Under the pieces are notes generated by a model that saw only the letters and a list, made by a program, of their open reading frames with translations, was not told the origin of the DNA and did no database searches. DNA of 12,607 nt from an uncultured Gemmiger sp. (GTDB lineage Bacteria; Bacillota; Clostridia; Oscillospirales; Ruminococcaceae), in the NCBI GenBank assembly GCA_944382805.1, contig CALWNS010000237.1:1-12607 (forward strand), given 5' to 3'. This document shows, piece after piece, positions 6,156 to 12,339 of this stretch (its first letter is position 1; each line of letters starts with the position of its first letter). A program made the position numbers and the translations under genes.

Positions 6156-7364
6156 TTACGCGTTCTCGATCACGGCGATACCGGGCAGCTCTTTGCCTTC
6201 CAGGTATTCCAGCGAAGCGCCGCCGCCGGTGGAGATGTGGGTCATCTTGTCGCCCAGGCCCATCTGCTGCACGGCCGCGGCGGAATCGCCGCCGCCGATC
6301 ACGGTGGTGGCGTCGCTTTCGGCCATCGCCTTGGCCACGGCCAGCGTGCCGGCGGCCAGGGTCGGGTTCTCGAACACGCCCATGGGGCCGTTCCACACCA
6401 CGGTCTTGGAGGCCATGACCGCATCGGCAAACAGCTTCATGGTGGCGGGGCCGATGTCGCAGCCCTCCATGTCGGCCGGCATCTCGGTGACCGGGTAGAT
6501 CTTGGTCTCGACCGGCGCATCGATCGGGTCGGGGAAGTTTTCGATGCAGGCGGTATCGACCGGCAGCAGCAGCTTAACGCCCTTGGCTTCGGCCTTGGCC
6601 ATCATCTCTTTGCAGTAGTCCAGCTTGGTGTCGTCGCACAGGCTCTTGCCGATCTCGTAGCCCTGCGCCTTCAGGAAGGTATAGGCCATGCCGCCGCCAA
6701 TGATCAGCGTATCGACCTTTTCCAGCAGGTTGGAGATGACGTTGAGCTTGTCCGCCACCTTCGCGCCGCCCAGGATGGCGGTAAAGGGGCGCACGGGGTC
6801 GTTGACCGCGTTGCCCAGGTAACGGATCTCTTTTTCCATCAGGTAGCCCACGGCGGTGTCCTTGATGTACTGGGTCACGCCGGCGGTGGAGCAGTGGGCG
6901 CGGTGGCAGGAACCGAACGCATCGTCCACATAAGCGTCGGCCAGGCTGGCCAGCTCCTCGCTGAAGGTGTCGATGTTCTTGGTCTCCTCTTTGCGGAAGC
7001 GGGTGTTCTGCAACAGCACCACGTCGCCGTTGCCCATGGTGGCGGCAGCGGCCTTGGCCTTGGGGCCGACGACGTTGTCGTCATCGGCAAAAGTGACGGG
7101 CTGGCCCAGCTTTTCGGAAAGGCGCACCGCGACCGGCGCCAGGCTGAACTTGGCCTCGGGGCCGTTCTTCGGCTTGCCCAGGTGGCTGCACAGGATGACC
7201 TTGGCGCCGTCGTTGACCAGCTTTTTGATGGTCGGCAGCGCCGCGTTGATGCGGTTGTCGTTGGTGATCACGCCGTCCTTCATCGGGACGTTGAAATCAC
7301 AGCGGACCAGCACGCGCTTGCCGGCGTAGTTTTCGTCGTCGATGGTCTTTTTGCCCAAACCCAT
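6156..7364 (-). CDS. pgk: Phosphoglycerate kinase
   Basis: This 402-residue enzyme transfers phosphate from 1,3-bisphosphoglycerate to ADP, yielding ATP in glycolysis. The N-lobe shows VLVRCDFNVP (D23, N25), DNRINAALPT (R38) and CSHLGKPK, the 3-phosphoglycerate side. The C-lobe shows ILGGAKVADK (about 197-206), IIGGGMAYTF, WNGPMGVFE and GGGDSAAA (357-364), the nucleotide side, with the ISTGGGASLEYLEG hinge near the end. The start at 7364 is supported by GAGGAG 9 nt upstream. It is the first gene of a pgk-tpiA-gpmI operon with its own promoter. In many Firmicutes gapA precedes pgk; here gltX is upstream in the opposite direction, so gapA must be elsewhere. The ~84-nt leader holds an inverted repeat (7386-7414) just before the ribosome-binding site. 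Confidence 0.97.
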   Translation of the reverse strand: MGLGKKTIDDENYAGKRVLVRCDFNVPMKDGVITNDNRINAALPTIKKLVNDGAKVILCSHLGKPKNGPEAKFSLAPVAVRLSEKLGQPVTFADDDNVVGPKAKAAAATMGNGDVVLLQNTRFRKEETKNIDTFSEELASLADAYVDDAFGSCHRAHCSTAGVTQYIKDTAVGYLMEKEIRYLGNAVNDPVRPFTAILGGAKVADKLNVISNLLEKVDTLIIGGGMAYTFLKAQGYEIGKSLCDDTKLDYCKEMMAKAEAKGVKLLLPVDTACIENFPDPIDAPVETKIYPVTEMPADMEGCDIGPATMKLFADAVMASKTVVWNGPMGVFENPTLAAGTLAVAKAMAESDATTVIGGGDSAAAVQQMGLGDKMTHISTGGGASLEYLEGKELPGIAVIENA

Positions 7365-7385
7365 GGTAAAAATCTCCTCTCGATC

Positions 7386-7414
7386 ATGCCCCTGAAAGGC
7401 TCAGGTGTCTGCAT
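7386..7414 (-). promoter_or_regulatory. Small hairpin in the pgk leader
   Basis: In the minus-strand leader, ATGC pairs with GCAT (7411-7414 with 7386-7389) and CCTGA with TCAGG (7401-7405 with 7391-7395), giving a two-part stem just upstream of the GAGGAG site. It may affect translation or mRNA stability; no known riboswitch is recognised. Confidence 0.3.
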
Positions 7415-7454
7415 GGTGTAATGGCAGCCGGGCACGCGCCCCGCTGTACCTATT

Positions 7455-7483
7455 ATTATACGCAGTTTCGCGTGCGGGCGCAA
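7455..7483 (-). promoter_or_regulatory. pgk operon promoter
   Basis: On the minus strand TTGCGC (7478-7483) and TATAAT (7455-7460) are separated by 17 nt. The -10 box is exact and the -35 box matches in TTG and one further base. The expected start is near 7448. No CggR-like operator is recognised. Confidence 0.72.
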
Positions 7484-7532
7484 GGGGGCGCTGACAGTTT
7501 TTTAACGCAGTTTGCCAATTCCCGCCCCGCCA

Positions 7533-7561
7533 TTGACAAAGCGCGGCCGGGCGGATAAACT
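7533..7561 (+). promoter_or_regulatory. gltX promoter
   Basis: TTGACA (7533-7538) is followed after 17 nt by TAAACT (7556-7561), a 4 of 6 match to the -10 consensus. Start expected near 7568, about 34 nt before the gltX ATG. It is divergent from the pgk promoter, about 50 nt away. Confidence 0.72.
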
Positions 7562-7601
7562 GAAATGAGAACCAGGCCCTGCCTAAGGAAGGAGCTTTCC
7601 C

Positions 7602-9053
7602 ATGTCCAACACCGTCCGCACCCGCTTTGCGCCTTCGCCCACCGGCTATATGCACGTGGGCAACCTGCGCACCGCGCTGTACACCTACCTGCAGGCCCGC
7701 CACAACGGCGGCGCCTTTATCCTGCGCATCGAAGATACCGACCAGGGCCGCCTGGTCGCGGGCGCTGCCGATATCATCTACGATACGCTGCGCGCCACCG
7801 GCCTTACCTGGGACGAAGGCCCCGACATCGGCGGCCCGGTCGGCCCCTATATCCAAAGCGAGCGCATGGGCCTGTTCAAACAGTATGCCGAACAGCTTGT
7901 GCAGGCCGGCAAGGCGTATTACTGCTTCTGCACCGAACAGCGCATGGAGGCGCTGCACGAACAGCAGAAGCAGAACGGCGAAGTGCCCCACTACGACGGC
8001 CGCTGCCGCAGCCTTGGCCCGGACGAAGTGGCCGCCCGCCTGGCCGCCGGGGAACCCTACGTCATCCGCCAGAAGATCCCCGCCGGGGGCGTGACCGCCT
8101 TTGACGATGTGGTGTACGGCCACATCGAGGTCAACAACAGCGAGCTGGACGACCAGATCCTGATCAAGAGCGACGGGATGCCCACCTACAACTTTGCCAA
8201 CGTGGTGGACGACCACCTGATGGGCATCACCCATGTCATCCGCGGCAGCGAATACCTTTCCAGCACGCCCAAGTACAACCTTTTGTATCAGGCGTTCGGC
8301 TGGCAGGTGCCCACCTACATCCACTGCCCGCCCGTGATGAAGGACGCGCAGCACAAGCTGTCCAAGCGCAACGGCGACGCCAGCTACCAGGACCTGGTGG
8401 CCAAGGGCTACCTGCCGGCGGCGGTGCTGAACTACCTGCTGCTGCTGGGCTGGGCGCCGGAGGGCGAGCAGGAGATCTTCAGCCTGGACGAAATGGTAAA
8501 GATCTGGGACCCCGCGCGCATCTCCAAGTCCCCGGCCATCTTCGACCCGCTCAAGCTGCGGGCCATCAACGCGGCCTACATCCGCGCGCTGCCGCCCGAA
8601 GAGTTCCGCCGCCTGGCCGACCCGTTCATCACGGCCGCCGTGCGCCGGCCCATCGACCGCGACCTGCTGTGCCAGAACCTGCAGCCGCGCTGCGAAGTGC
8701 TGGAGGACATCCCCCCGCAGCTGGATTTCTTTGACGCGCCGCTGCCCTTTGACGTGGAACTGTACCGCAACAAAAAGCAGAAAACCACGCCCGAAAGCGC
8801 CAAACAGGCGCTGGAGGCGCTGCTGCCCGTGCTGCAGGCGCAAGCGGATTTTGGCCGCGACGCCATCTTTGCCGCCTGCCAGGCCCAGGCCGCGGCCATG
8901 GGCCAGAAGAACGGCTGGCTGCTGTACCCGCTGGGCGTCGCCCTGTCCGGCAAGACCCGCACCCCCGGCGGCGGCACCGACCTGGCCGCCATGCTGGGCC
9001 GGCAGGAGACCCTGGCCCGCGTAAAAGCCGCCCTGGAACAGCTGGGGGGATAA
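7602..9053 (+). CDS. gltX: Glutamyl-tRNA synthetase
   Basis: This 483-residue class I aminoacyl-tRNA synthetase charges tRNA-Glu with glutamate using ATP. The HIGH-type motif is PSPTGYMHVGN (11-21) and the KMSKS motif is KLSKR (252-256). Between them lies a zinc-site pattern like that of the E. coli enzyme: CFC (C108, C110), then Y131 and C135 in YDGRC. The C-terminal ~150 residues are the helical anticodon-binding part. GGAG lies 7 nt before the ATG. In organisms without GlnRS this enzyme often also charges tRNA-Gln; whether that holds here cannot be seen. It is transcribed alone, divergently from pgk. Two repeat elements lie between its stop codon and the nearest downstream plus-strand intrinsic terminator, about 370 nt away. 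Confidence 0.97.
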   Translation: MSNTVRTRFAPSPTGYMHVGNLRTALYTYLQARHNGGAFILRIEDTDQGRLVAGAADIIYDTLRATGLTWDEGPDIGGPVGPYIQSERMGLFKQYAEQLVQAGKAYYCFCTEQRMEALHEQQKQNGEVPHYDGRCRSLGPDEVAARLAAGEPYVIRQKIPAGGVTAFDDVVYGHIEVNNSELDDQILIKSDGMPTYNFANVVDDHLMGITHVIRGSEYLSSTPKYNLLYQAFGWQVPTYIHCPPVMKDAQHKLSKRNGDASYQDLVAKGYLPAAVLNYLLLLGWAPEGEQEIFSLDEMVKIWDPARISKSPAIFDPLKLRAINAAYIRALPPEEFRRLADPFITAAVRRPIDRDLLCQNLQPRCEVLEDIPPQLDFFDAPLPFDVELYRNKKQKTTPESAKQALEALLPVLQAQADFGRDAIFAACQAQAAAMGQKNGWLLYPLGVALSGKTRTPGGGTDLAAMLGRQETLARVKAALEQLGG

Positions 9054-9066
9054 ACGGGCGCGTAAA

Positions 9067-9218
9067 GCCTCCCTTGTTAAAGGGAGGTGGCACGGCCGCA
9101 GGCCGTGACGGAGGGATTGCGCTATCGTAAAATGCCGTTTATAAACGGCATATAACCCAAACGCAATCCCCCAGTCTGCGGCCTTTGGCCGCAGCCAGCC
9201 CCCTTTGACAAGGGGGCC
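9067..9218. repeat. 152-bp inverted-repeat element with paired hairpins (REP/MITE-like)
   Basis: Arms 9067-9121 and 9162-9218 are imperfect inverted copies of each other. Each has the same order: a CCTCCCTT/AAGGGAGG-type hairpin (9069-9084; counterpart 9199-9216), a GC hairpin (CACGGCC/GGCCGTG at 9091-9107; CTGCGGCC/GGCCGCAG at 9176-9194), and a GGGATTGCG end that pairs across the element. At the centre is a perfect 20-bp palindrome (9132-9151). No ORF is inside. This architecture fits a non-autonomous mobile repeat such as paired REP units (a BIME) or a MITE. No target-site duplication is clear. A degenerate related hairpin lies at 5261-5302. Confidence 0.75.
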
Positions 9219-9263
9219 TAATAGGCCCGATACAAATATTTGACCTGCGAGCCACCCTTGCCC

Positions 9264-9409
9264 TGTAGGGGACGACGCTTTCATCGTCCCGGGCACGTAC
9301 CGGCTGCCACAAAGCCCCCGGGCCGATCTCCGGCCTAAGAGCCGCCGCTGCGCGGCGGTTGGCCTCCGAAACGCGCCTGCGGGCGCAGTGACGAGCATCG
9401 GCCCCTACA
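9264..9409. repeat. 146-bp element with short terminal inverted repeats
   Basis: The ends are TGTAGGGGACGACGCT at 9264 and, reading inward on the minus strand from 9409, TGTAGGGGCCGATGCT (14 of 16 identical). Inside are hairpins GGGACGA/TCGTCCC (9269-9290), CCGCCGC/GCGGCGG and GCGCC/GGCGC. There is no coding potential. It differs from the element just upstream, so it is a second family of non-autonomous repeat. I infer it is dispersed in the genome, but this window holds only one copy. Confidence 0.6.
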
Positions 9410-9425
9410 ACGCAAATTACAGGCC

Positions 9426-9458
9426 CGGCGCCCCTGCAAAGCAGGGGCGCCGCTTTTT
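9426..9458 (+). terminator. Intrinsic terminator, probably of gltX
   Basis: A perfect 12-bp stem (9426-9437 with 9441-9452, AAA loop) is followed by CTTTTT on the plus strand. No U-tract follows in the minus direction, so it mainly serves plus-strand transcripts arriving from gltX through the repeats. It also lies just beyond the trmO stop codon and could stabilise that mRNA end. Confidence 0.78.
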
Positions 9459-9460
9459 GC

Positions 9461-10174
9461 TTAGGCTTCCTCTTTTTCCAAGGCGGTCAGGGTCAGGTCG
9501 GCGCCCTGCACCGTAAAATGTACGCTGTAGCCGGCAAAGCGCAGGCCGTAGACCCGCGCGGGGTCGTGCTGGTAGCCGGGGCGCGGGTCGTTTTGCAGCA
9601 CGCCGCACAGCGCGGCGCGGCGCTGCGGGTCCAGCGTGTCAAGCAGGCCGGCGGGGTCGCGCACGGCCAGCGTGTGGGCCGCCGCCGGGCCGGCAAAGCC
9701 GGCAAGGGCCTGGGGGTGGGCGTCCACGCCGGGCAGGTAGGGCTTGATGTCATAAATCGGCGTGCCGTCCAAAAGGTCGGCCCCGGCCACCGTCAGGGTG
9801 GGGCCTTCGGGGCCGCGGGGGCACACCTCCACCAGCCGCACGCAGGAAAGCCCCAGCGCGTTGGGCCGGAACGGGCTGCGCGTGGCGAACACGCCCATGC
9901 GCACGTTGCCGCCCAGGCGCGGCGGGCGCACGGTGGGCGACCAGTTCGGGCCGTCGGCCCCCGCCTCCACCACCTGGGAAAACTGCCAGATCAGCCACAG
10001 GTGGCTGTAGTCCTGCAAACCGCGCAACGCCTCCGGGCTGCGGAACGGCGGCGTGAACACCACCTGCGCGCGCAGGTCGTCCACCAGGCCGCTCTGCCGC
10101 GGGATGCCGAACTTTTCCGCAAATTCGCTGCGGATGTGCGCAATGGGCACCAGGCTGTACGGCGTGTCAGGCAT
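9461..10174 (-). CDS. trmO: tRNA (t6A37) N6-methyltransferase TrmO (TsaA/YaeB family)
   Basis: This 237-residue protein is recognisable throughout: IAHIRSEFAEKFGIPRQ (11-27), FTPPFRSPEALRGL, YSHLWLIWQF (56-65), VRPPRLGGN followed by VFATRSPFRPNALGLS (82-110), DGTPIYDIKPYLPGVD (136-151) and QNDPRPGYQ (194-202). Characterised TrmO uses S-adenosylmethionine to methylate N6-threonylcarbamoyladenosine at position 37 of tRNA-Thr that reads ACY codons. The N-terminal ~150 residues form the beta-barrel SAM domain and the rest is the C-terminal domain found in the longer bacterial members. The ATG overlaps the 3' end of the upstream histidine phosphatase gene by 8 nt, so translation is probably coupled. 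No separate promoter is expected. Confidence 0.93.
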   Translation of the reverse strand: MPDTPYSLVPIAHIRSEFAEKFGIPRQSGLVDDLRAQVVFTPPFRSPEALRGLQDYSHLWLIWQFSQVVEAGADGPNWSPTVRPPRLGGNVRMGVFATRSPFRPNALGLSCVRLVEVCPRGPEGPTLTVAGADLLDGTPIYDIKPYLPGVDAHPQALAGFAGPAAAHTLAVRDPAGLLDTLDPQRRAALCGVLQNDPRPGYQHDPARVYGLRFAGYSVHFTVQGADLTLTALEKEEA

Positions 10175-10820
10175 CGGGGGCCTCCGTTTCCGCCGCGTCC
10201 AGGTAGCCGCGCGGGGCCACGTCGTAGGCTTCGGCCAAATGGTCGCGCATCCACATGGCGGCGTCCAGGCGCAGGCTGTAGCCGCAGCCGGGGTCGGTCA
10301 GCCAGTCCTGCGGCGGGCGGGCCGGCAGCGCGTGGGTGGCCAGCATATTCATGATGACCCCGCCGTGGGTGATGCAGGCGGCCTCGTGGATATGGCTTTT
10401 GATCATGAACTCGAACAGCTTCATCAGCAGGCTTTCGGTGCGCGCGGCAAAGACGGCGCGGCTCTCGGCCCCCGGGGGCGTCTGTTCGCTGTGCGGGTCC
10501 ATCCAGGCGGCAAAGGCCGGGTCGCCCGCCAGTTCGGCCATGGTGCGGTTTTCAAACGTGCCGAACGCCATTTCGCGCAGGTCCTGCAGCGGCAGGGCGC
10601 GCACGCCGGGGTACAGCAGCTCCGCCGTCTGTACGGCGCGCTGCAAAGGCGAGGTGAACACCACCTCGGCCGGCGGGTAGGCGAACTGCGCTTTGAGCGC
10701 CAGCAGGTCGGCGCGGCCCTGTTCGCACAGGGGCAGGTCGGTGCCGCTGCCGACATAGCGGCCCTCCAGGTTGCCGCGGGTCAGGCCGTGGCGGATCAGG
10801 TGCAGCTTAAAGTATTGCAA
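10167..10820 (-). CDS. Histidine phosphatase family protein (phosphoglycerate mutase-like)
   Basis: A 217-residue protein of the histidine phosphatase superfamily, branch 1. The catalytic core is LIRHG with phospho-acceptor H11, SPLQRAVQTA with R61, LREMAFGTFE with acid E83, and THGG with H152. Members include cofactor-dependent phosphoglycerate mutases, alpha-ribazole phosphatase (CobC) and broad phosphatases; the substrate cannot be read from this sequence. Because gpmI supplies the glycolytic mutase, this is probably a small-molecule phosphatase. I chose the TTG at 10820 (reads MQYFKLHLIRHG) because AAAGGGG lies 7 nt upstream and it places the RHG motif at the usual distance from the N-terminus; another TTG at 10871 would add 17 residues. 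It is the first gene of a two-gene unit with trmO. No consensus promoter is clear upstream. Confidence 0.88.
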   Translation of the reverse strand: MQYFKLHLIRHGLTRGNLEGRYVGSGTDLPLCEQGRADLLALKAQFAYPPAEVVFTSPLQRAVQTAELLYPGVRALPLQDLREMAFGTFENRTMAELAGDPAFAAWMDPHSEQTPPGAESRAVFAARTESLLMKLFEFMIKSHIHEAACITHGGVIMNMLATHALPARPPQDWLTDPGCGYSLRLDAAMWMRDHLAEAYDVAPRGYLDAAETEAPDA

Positions 10821-10918
10821 GGCGAAACCCCTTTCTTGACATAACAACTTTCCCGGGTAATTTTTGGGCAAAACGGCGGCGCAGGGCGCAAAATGCGGGC
10901 GCGCCGCGGCAGAATTTG

Positions 10919-10939
10919 GTTACAATTTAGTTACAGTTT
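10919..10939. promoter_or_regulatory. Direct repeat GTTACARTTT, 11-nt phase
   Basis: GTTACAATTT (10919-10928) and GTTACAGTTT (10930-10939) are tandem copies starting 11 nt apart, about one helical turn, in an AT-rich island within GC-rich DNA. Tandem sites of this period are typical of OmpR/PhoB-type response regulators. It lies between the divergent histidine phosphatase and XRE regulator genes, about 100 nt and 240 nt from their start codons. The rest of 10821-11079 shows only GC-rich short palindromes and no recognised RNA. Confidence 0.4.
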
Positions 10940-11038
10940 CGACCCCGCCGTGCGGCCTGCCGGCGGGCGGGCACAATATTTGCAGCCCGGCGCGCGGCGG
11001 GCCGCCCATATCTAGGCCCGCGCGGGCGCGGGGGCGAA

Positions 11039-11058
11039 AAACGGCGGTCAAACGGCGG
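11039..11058. repeat. Tandem AAACGGCGG repeat upstream of the XRE gene promoter
   Basis: AAACGGCGG occurs at 11039-11047 and again at 11050-11058 (11-nt phase), ending 21 nt before the -35 box. A third copy is at 10871-10879. Placement suits an activator site, but GC-rich words recur by chance in this DNA. Confidence 0.3.
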
Positions 11059-11079
11059 GGGAACCTGTCGGGATCGGTC

Positions 11080-11108
11080 TTTACAAAGTGTTTTCCTGCG
11101 GATATAAT
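11080..11108 (+). promoter_or_regulatory. Promoter of the XRE-type regulator gene
   Basis: TTTACA (11080-11085) and TATAAT (11103-11108) are separated by 17 nt. The expected start near 11115 gives a ~50-nt leader with a small hairpin (11122-11142, GGAAGGGC against GCCCTTTCC with one bulge). Confidence 0.88.
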
Positions 11109-11163
11109 CAACAGTATGTAATGGAAGGGCCTGCCCTTTCCACCAAGTAAGGACGGAAAACGA

Positions 11164-11850
11164 ATGGCGATGGAATTCAACCGCATCATCACCCTGCTGC
11201 GCAAGGAGCGGGGCATTACGCAGAAGCAGGCGGCGGCCGACCTGGGCATCAGCCAGGCGCAGCTTTCGCACTACGAAAAGGGCATCCGCGAATGCGGGCT
11301 GGAATTTGTGGTGCAGGTGGCTGATTATTACGGCGTTTCCTGCGATTATCTGCTGGGCCGCAGCGCGGAGCGCAGCGGGCGCACGCTTTCGGTGGAGGAT
11401 CTGCCGGAAAGCGCGCCCGCGACCGCCGGCAGCACCTGGCACGGCAGCGTGCTGCCCACCATGTACAAAAAGCTGATCGCCAATTCGCTGGAGATCCTGT
11501 TCGACCTGCTGGACCGCTGCCGCGACAAGCGGGTGGTCACGGCGGTGAGCAACTACCTGATGCTGGCCGTGTACGCCATGTTCCGCCAGCTGTACCAGGC
11601 CGCGCCCAAAAACGTGGCCAGTATGTTCCGCATCGGCCCGGCGCGCTGGTCCCATGCGGCCGAAGCGGCCATGGCCGCGCAGCGCGGCAAGCTGGACGGC
11701 GTGCTGGCCGGCGAGGACGGCCCCGCGCCCGACGCGGCGGCGTTCGCCATGAACACCGAATCGCTGGCCAAAAACTACCCGCGCCACGCCACCAGCCTGA
11801 TGAACCTGGTAAAAAACAGCGAGGAGACCGTGCGCGGCCAGGGGCTGTAG
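11164..11850 (+). CDS. XRE/Cro-C1 family transcriptional regulator with unknown C-terminal domain
   Basis: A 228-residue protein with a Cro/C1-type helix-turn-helix at about residues 6-65: ITLLRKERGITQKQAAADLGIS, then QAQLSHYEKG as the recognition helix region, then the family-typical end VADYYGVSCDYLLGRS. A polar linker (about 66-95) leads to a helical, Ala-rich domain of ~130 residues that I do not recognise. It has no metalloprotease motif, no LexA-type autocleavage pair and no clear membrane segment; TAVSNYLMLAVYAMFRQLY may be a buried helix. The ATG at 11164 has GTAAGGACGG upstream; ATG 11170 is an alternative. The gene is transcribed alone from a strong promoter and ends at a good terminator. 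Target genes are unknown. Confidence 0.85.
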   Translation: MAMEFNRIITLLRKERGITQKQAAADLGISQAQLSHYEKGIRECGLEFVVQVADYYGVSCDYLLGRSAERSGRTLSVEDLPESAPATAGSTWHGSVLPTMYKKLIANSLEILFDLLDRCRDKRVVTAVSNYLMLAVYAMFRQLYQAAPKNVASMFRIGPARWSHAAEAAMAAQRGKLDGVLAGEDGPAPDAAAFAMNTESLAKNYPRHATSLMNLVKNSEETVRGQGL

Positions 11851-11880
11851 GCCCGGCTGCGTTCGGGGTGCTCCCCCTCT

Positions 11881-11906
11881 GGCGGCCGCCTGCGGCCGCC
11901 TTTTTT
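11881..11906 (+). terminator. Intrinsic terminator of the XRE regulator gene
   Basis: GGCGGCCG (11881-11888) pairs with CGGCCGCC (11893-11900) around CCTG, followed by six T residues. It is 31 nt after the stop codon and separates the gene from the convergent AbrB-type gene. Confidence 0.88.
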
Positions 11907-11912
11907 GCTGCC

Positions 11913-12164
11913 TTACAGCCCGGCCAGCGCGCGGCGGCAGGCCCCGCAGATCAGCTTGCCGCGGTAGGCCACCGCGTCGGGCGAAACTTCGCCGCACAGG
12001 TCGCAGCTGCCGGCCGGGCGGTATTTGCGCAGCACGATGCTGTCGCCGTCGGTCAAAATTTCCAGCGGGGTCTGGGGCGTCACGCCAAACTGCTTGCGCA
12101 GGTCCTTGGGCAGCACCAGGCGGCCCAGATTGTCGATGCTGCGGATAACTCCTGTAGATTTCAT
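11913..12164 (-). CDS. AbrB/SpoVT-type DNA-binding regulator with C-terminal zinc knuckle
   Basis: An 83-residue protein. Residues 1-48 are a swapped-hairpin AbrB domain: MKSTGVIRSIDNLGRLVLPK, then DLRKQFGV and LEILTDGDSIVLRKY. Residues 54-76 carry C54xxC57 and C73xxC76, a four-cysteine zinc-ribbon pattern instead of the AbrB C-terminal dimerisation domain. Family members are dimeric or tetrameric transition-state regulators. The ATG at 12164 begins the conserved domain and has GGAAAGGAAAG upstream; a start at 12188 would add eight residues but places translation inside a leader hairpin (12180-12197). The gene is convergent with the XRE gene and has its own consensus promoter. A tandem repeat at its transcription start suggests autoregulation. 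Which genes it controls is unknown. Confidence 0.9.
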   Translation of the reverse strand: MKSTGVIRSIDNLGRLVLPKDLRKQFGVTPQTPLEILTDGDSIVLRKYRPAGSCDLCGEVSPDAVAYRGKLICGACRRALAGL

Positions 12165-12224
12165 AATACTTTCCTTTCCGGCGGGCACACGCCCGCCCCC
12201 TGCCGCGCGGCGGTCCCGCGCAAG

Positions 12225-12243
12225 CTGTTGTGGCCTGTTGTGG
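12225..12243. promoter_or_regulatory. Tandem repeat at the AbrB-type gene transcription start
   Basis: CTGTTGTGG occurs at 12225-12233 and 12235-12243, a 10-nt period. On the minus strand it begins 3 nt beyond the -10 box, so it spans about +1 to +18. A protein bound here would block initiation or early elongation, making it a good candidate operator, possibly autoregulatory. Confidence 0.45.
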
Positions 12244-12246
12244 TAG

Positions 12247-12275
12247 AGTATACATCATTTTGCCGTTTTTGTCAA
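12247..12275 (-). promoter_or_regulatory. Promoter of the AbrB-type regulator gene
   Basis: On the minus strand TTGACA (12270-12275) and TATACT (12247-12252) are separated by exactly 17 nt. The start is expected near 12240, giving a ~76-nt leader that includes a GGCGGGC/GCCCGCC hairpin close to the ribosome-binding site. Confidence 0.9.
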
Positions 12276-12339
12276 TATTTGGAAATTCCGCCAGGACGGC
12301 GGCGTTTTTTGCCAAAGTGTGGCCGCGGGGCGCGGTTTT

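Noticed and set aside
6237..7421. A 394-codon plus-strand frame opposite pgk
   Set aside because: It is a shadow of pgk, which has every family motif and its own promoter and ribosome-binding site.
7365..7454. Riboswitch or T-box in the pgk leader
   Set aside because: Only about 84 nt long, with one small hairpin and none of the conserved motifs of known classes.
7401..9398. A 665-codon open frame on the minus strand opposite gltX
   Set aside because: It is antisense to all of gltX and runs through both intergenic repeats; its composition (His, Val, Gly, Ala, Gln rich) is the usual complement of a GC-rich gene.
9067..9409. CRISPR array
   Set aside because: The repeats are inverted and differ from each other; there is no regular direct repeat-spacer pattern and no cas gene nearby.
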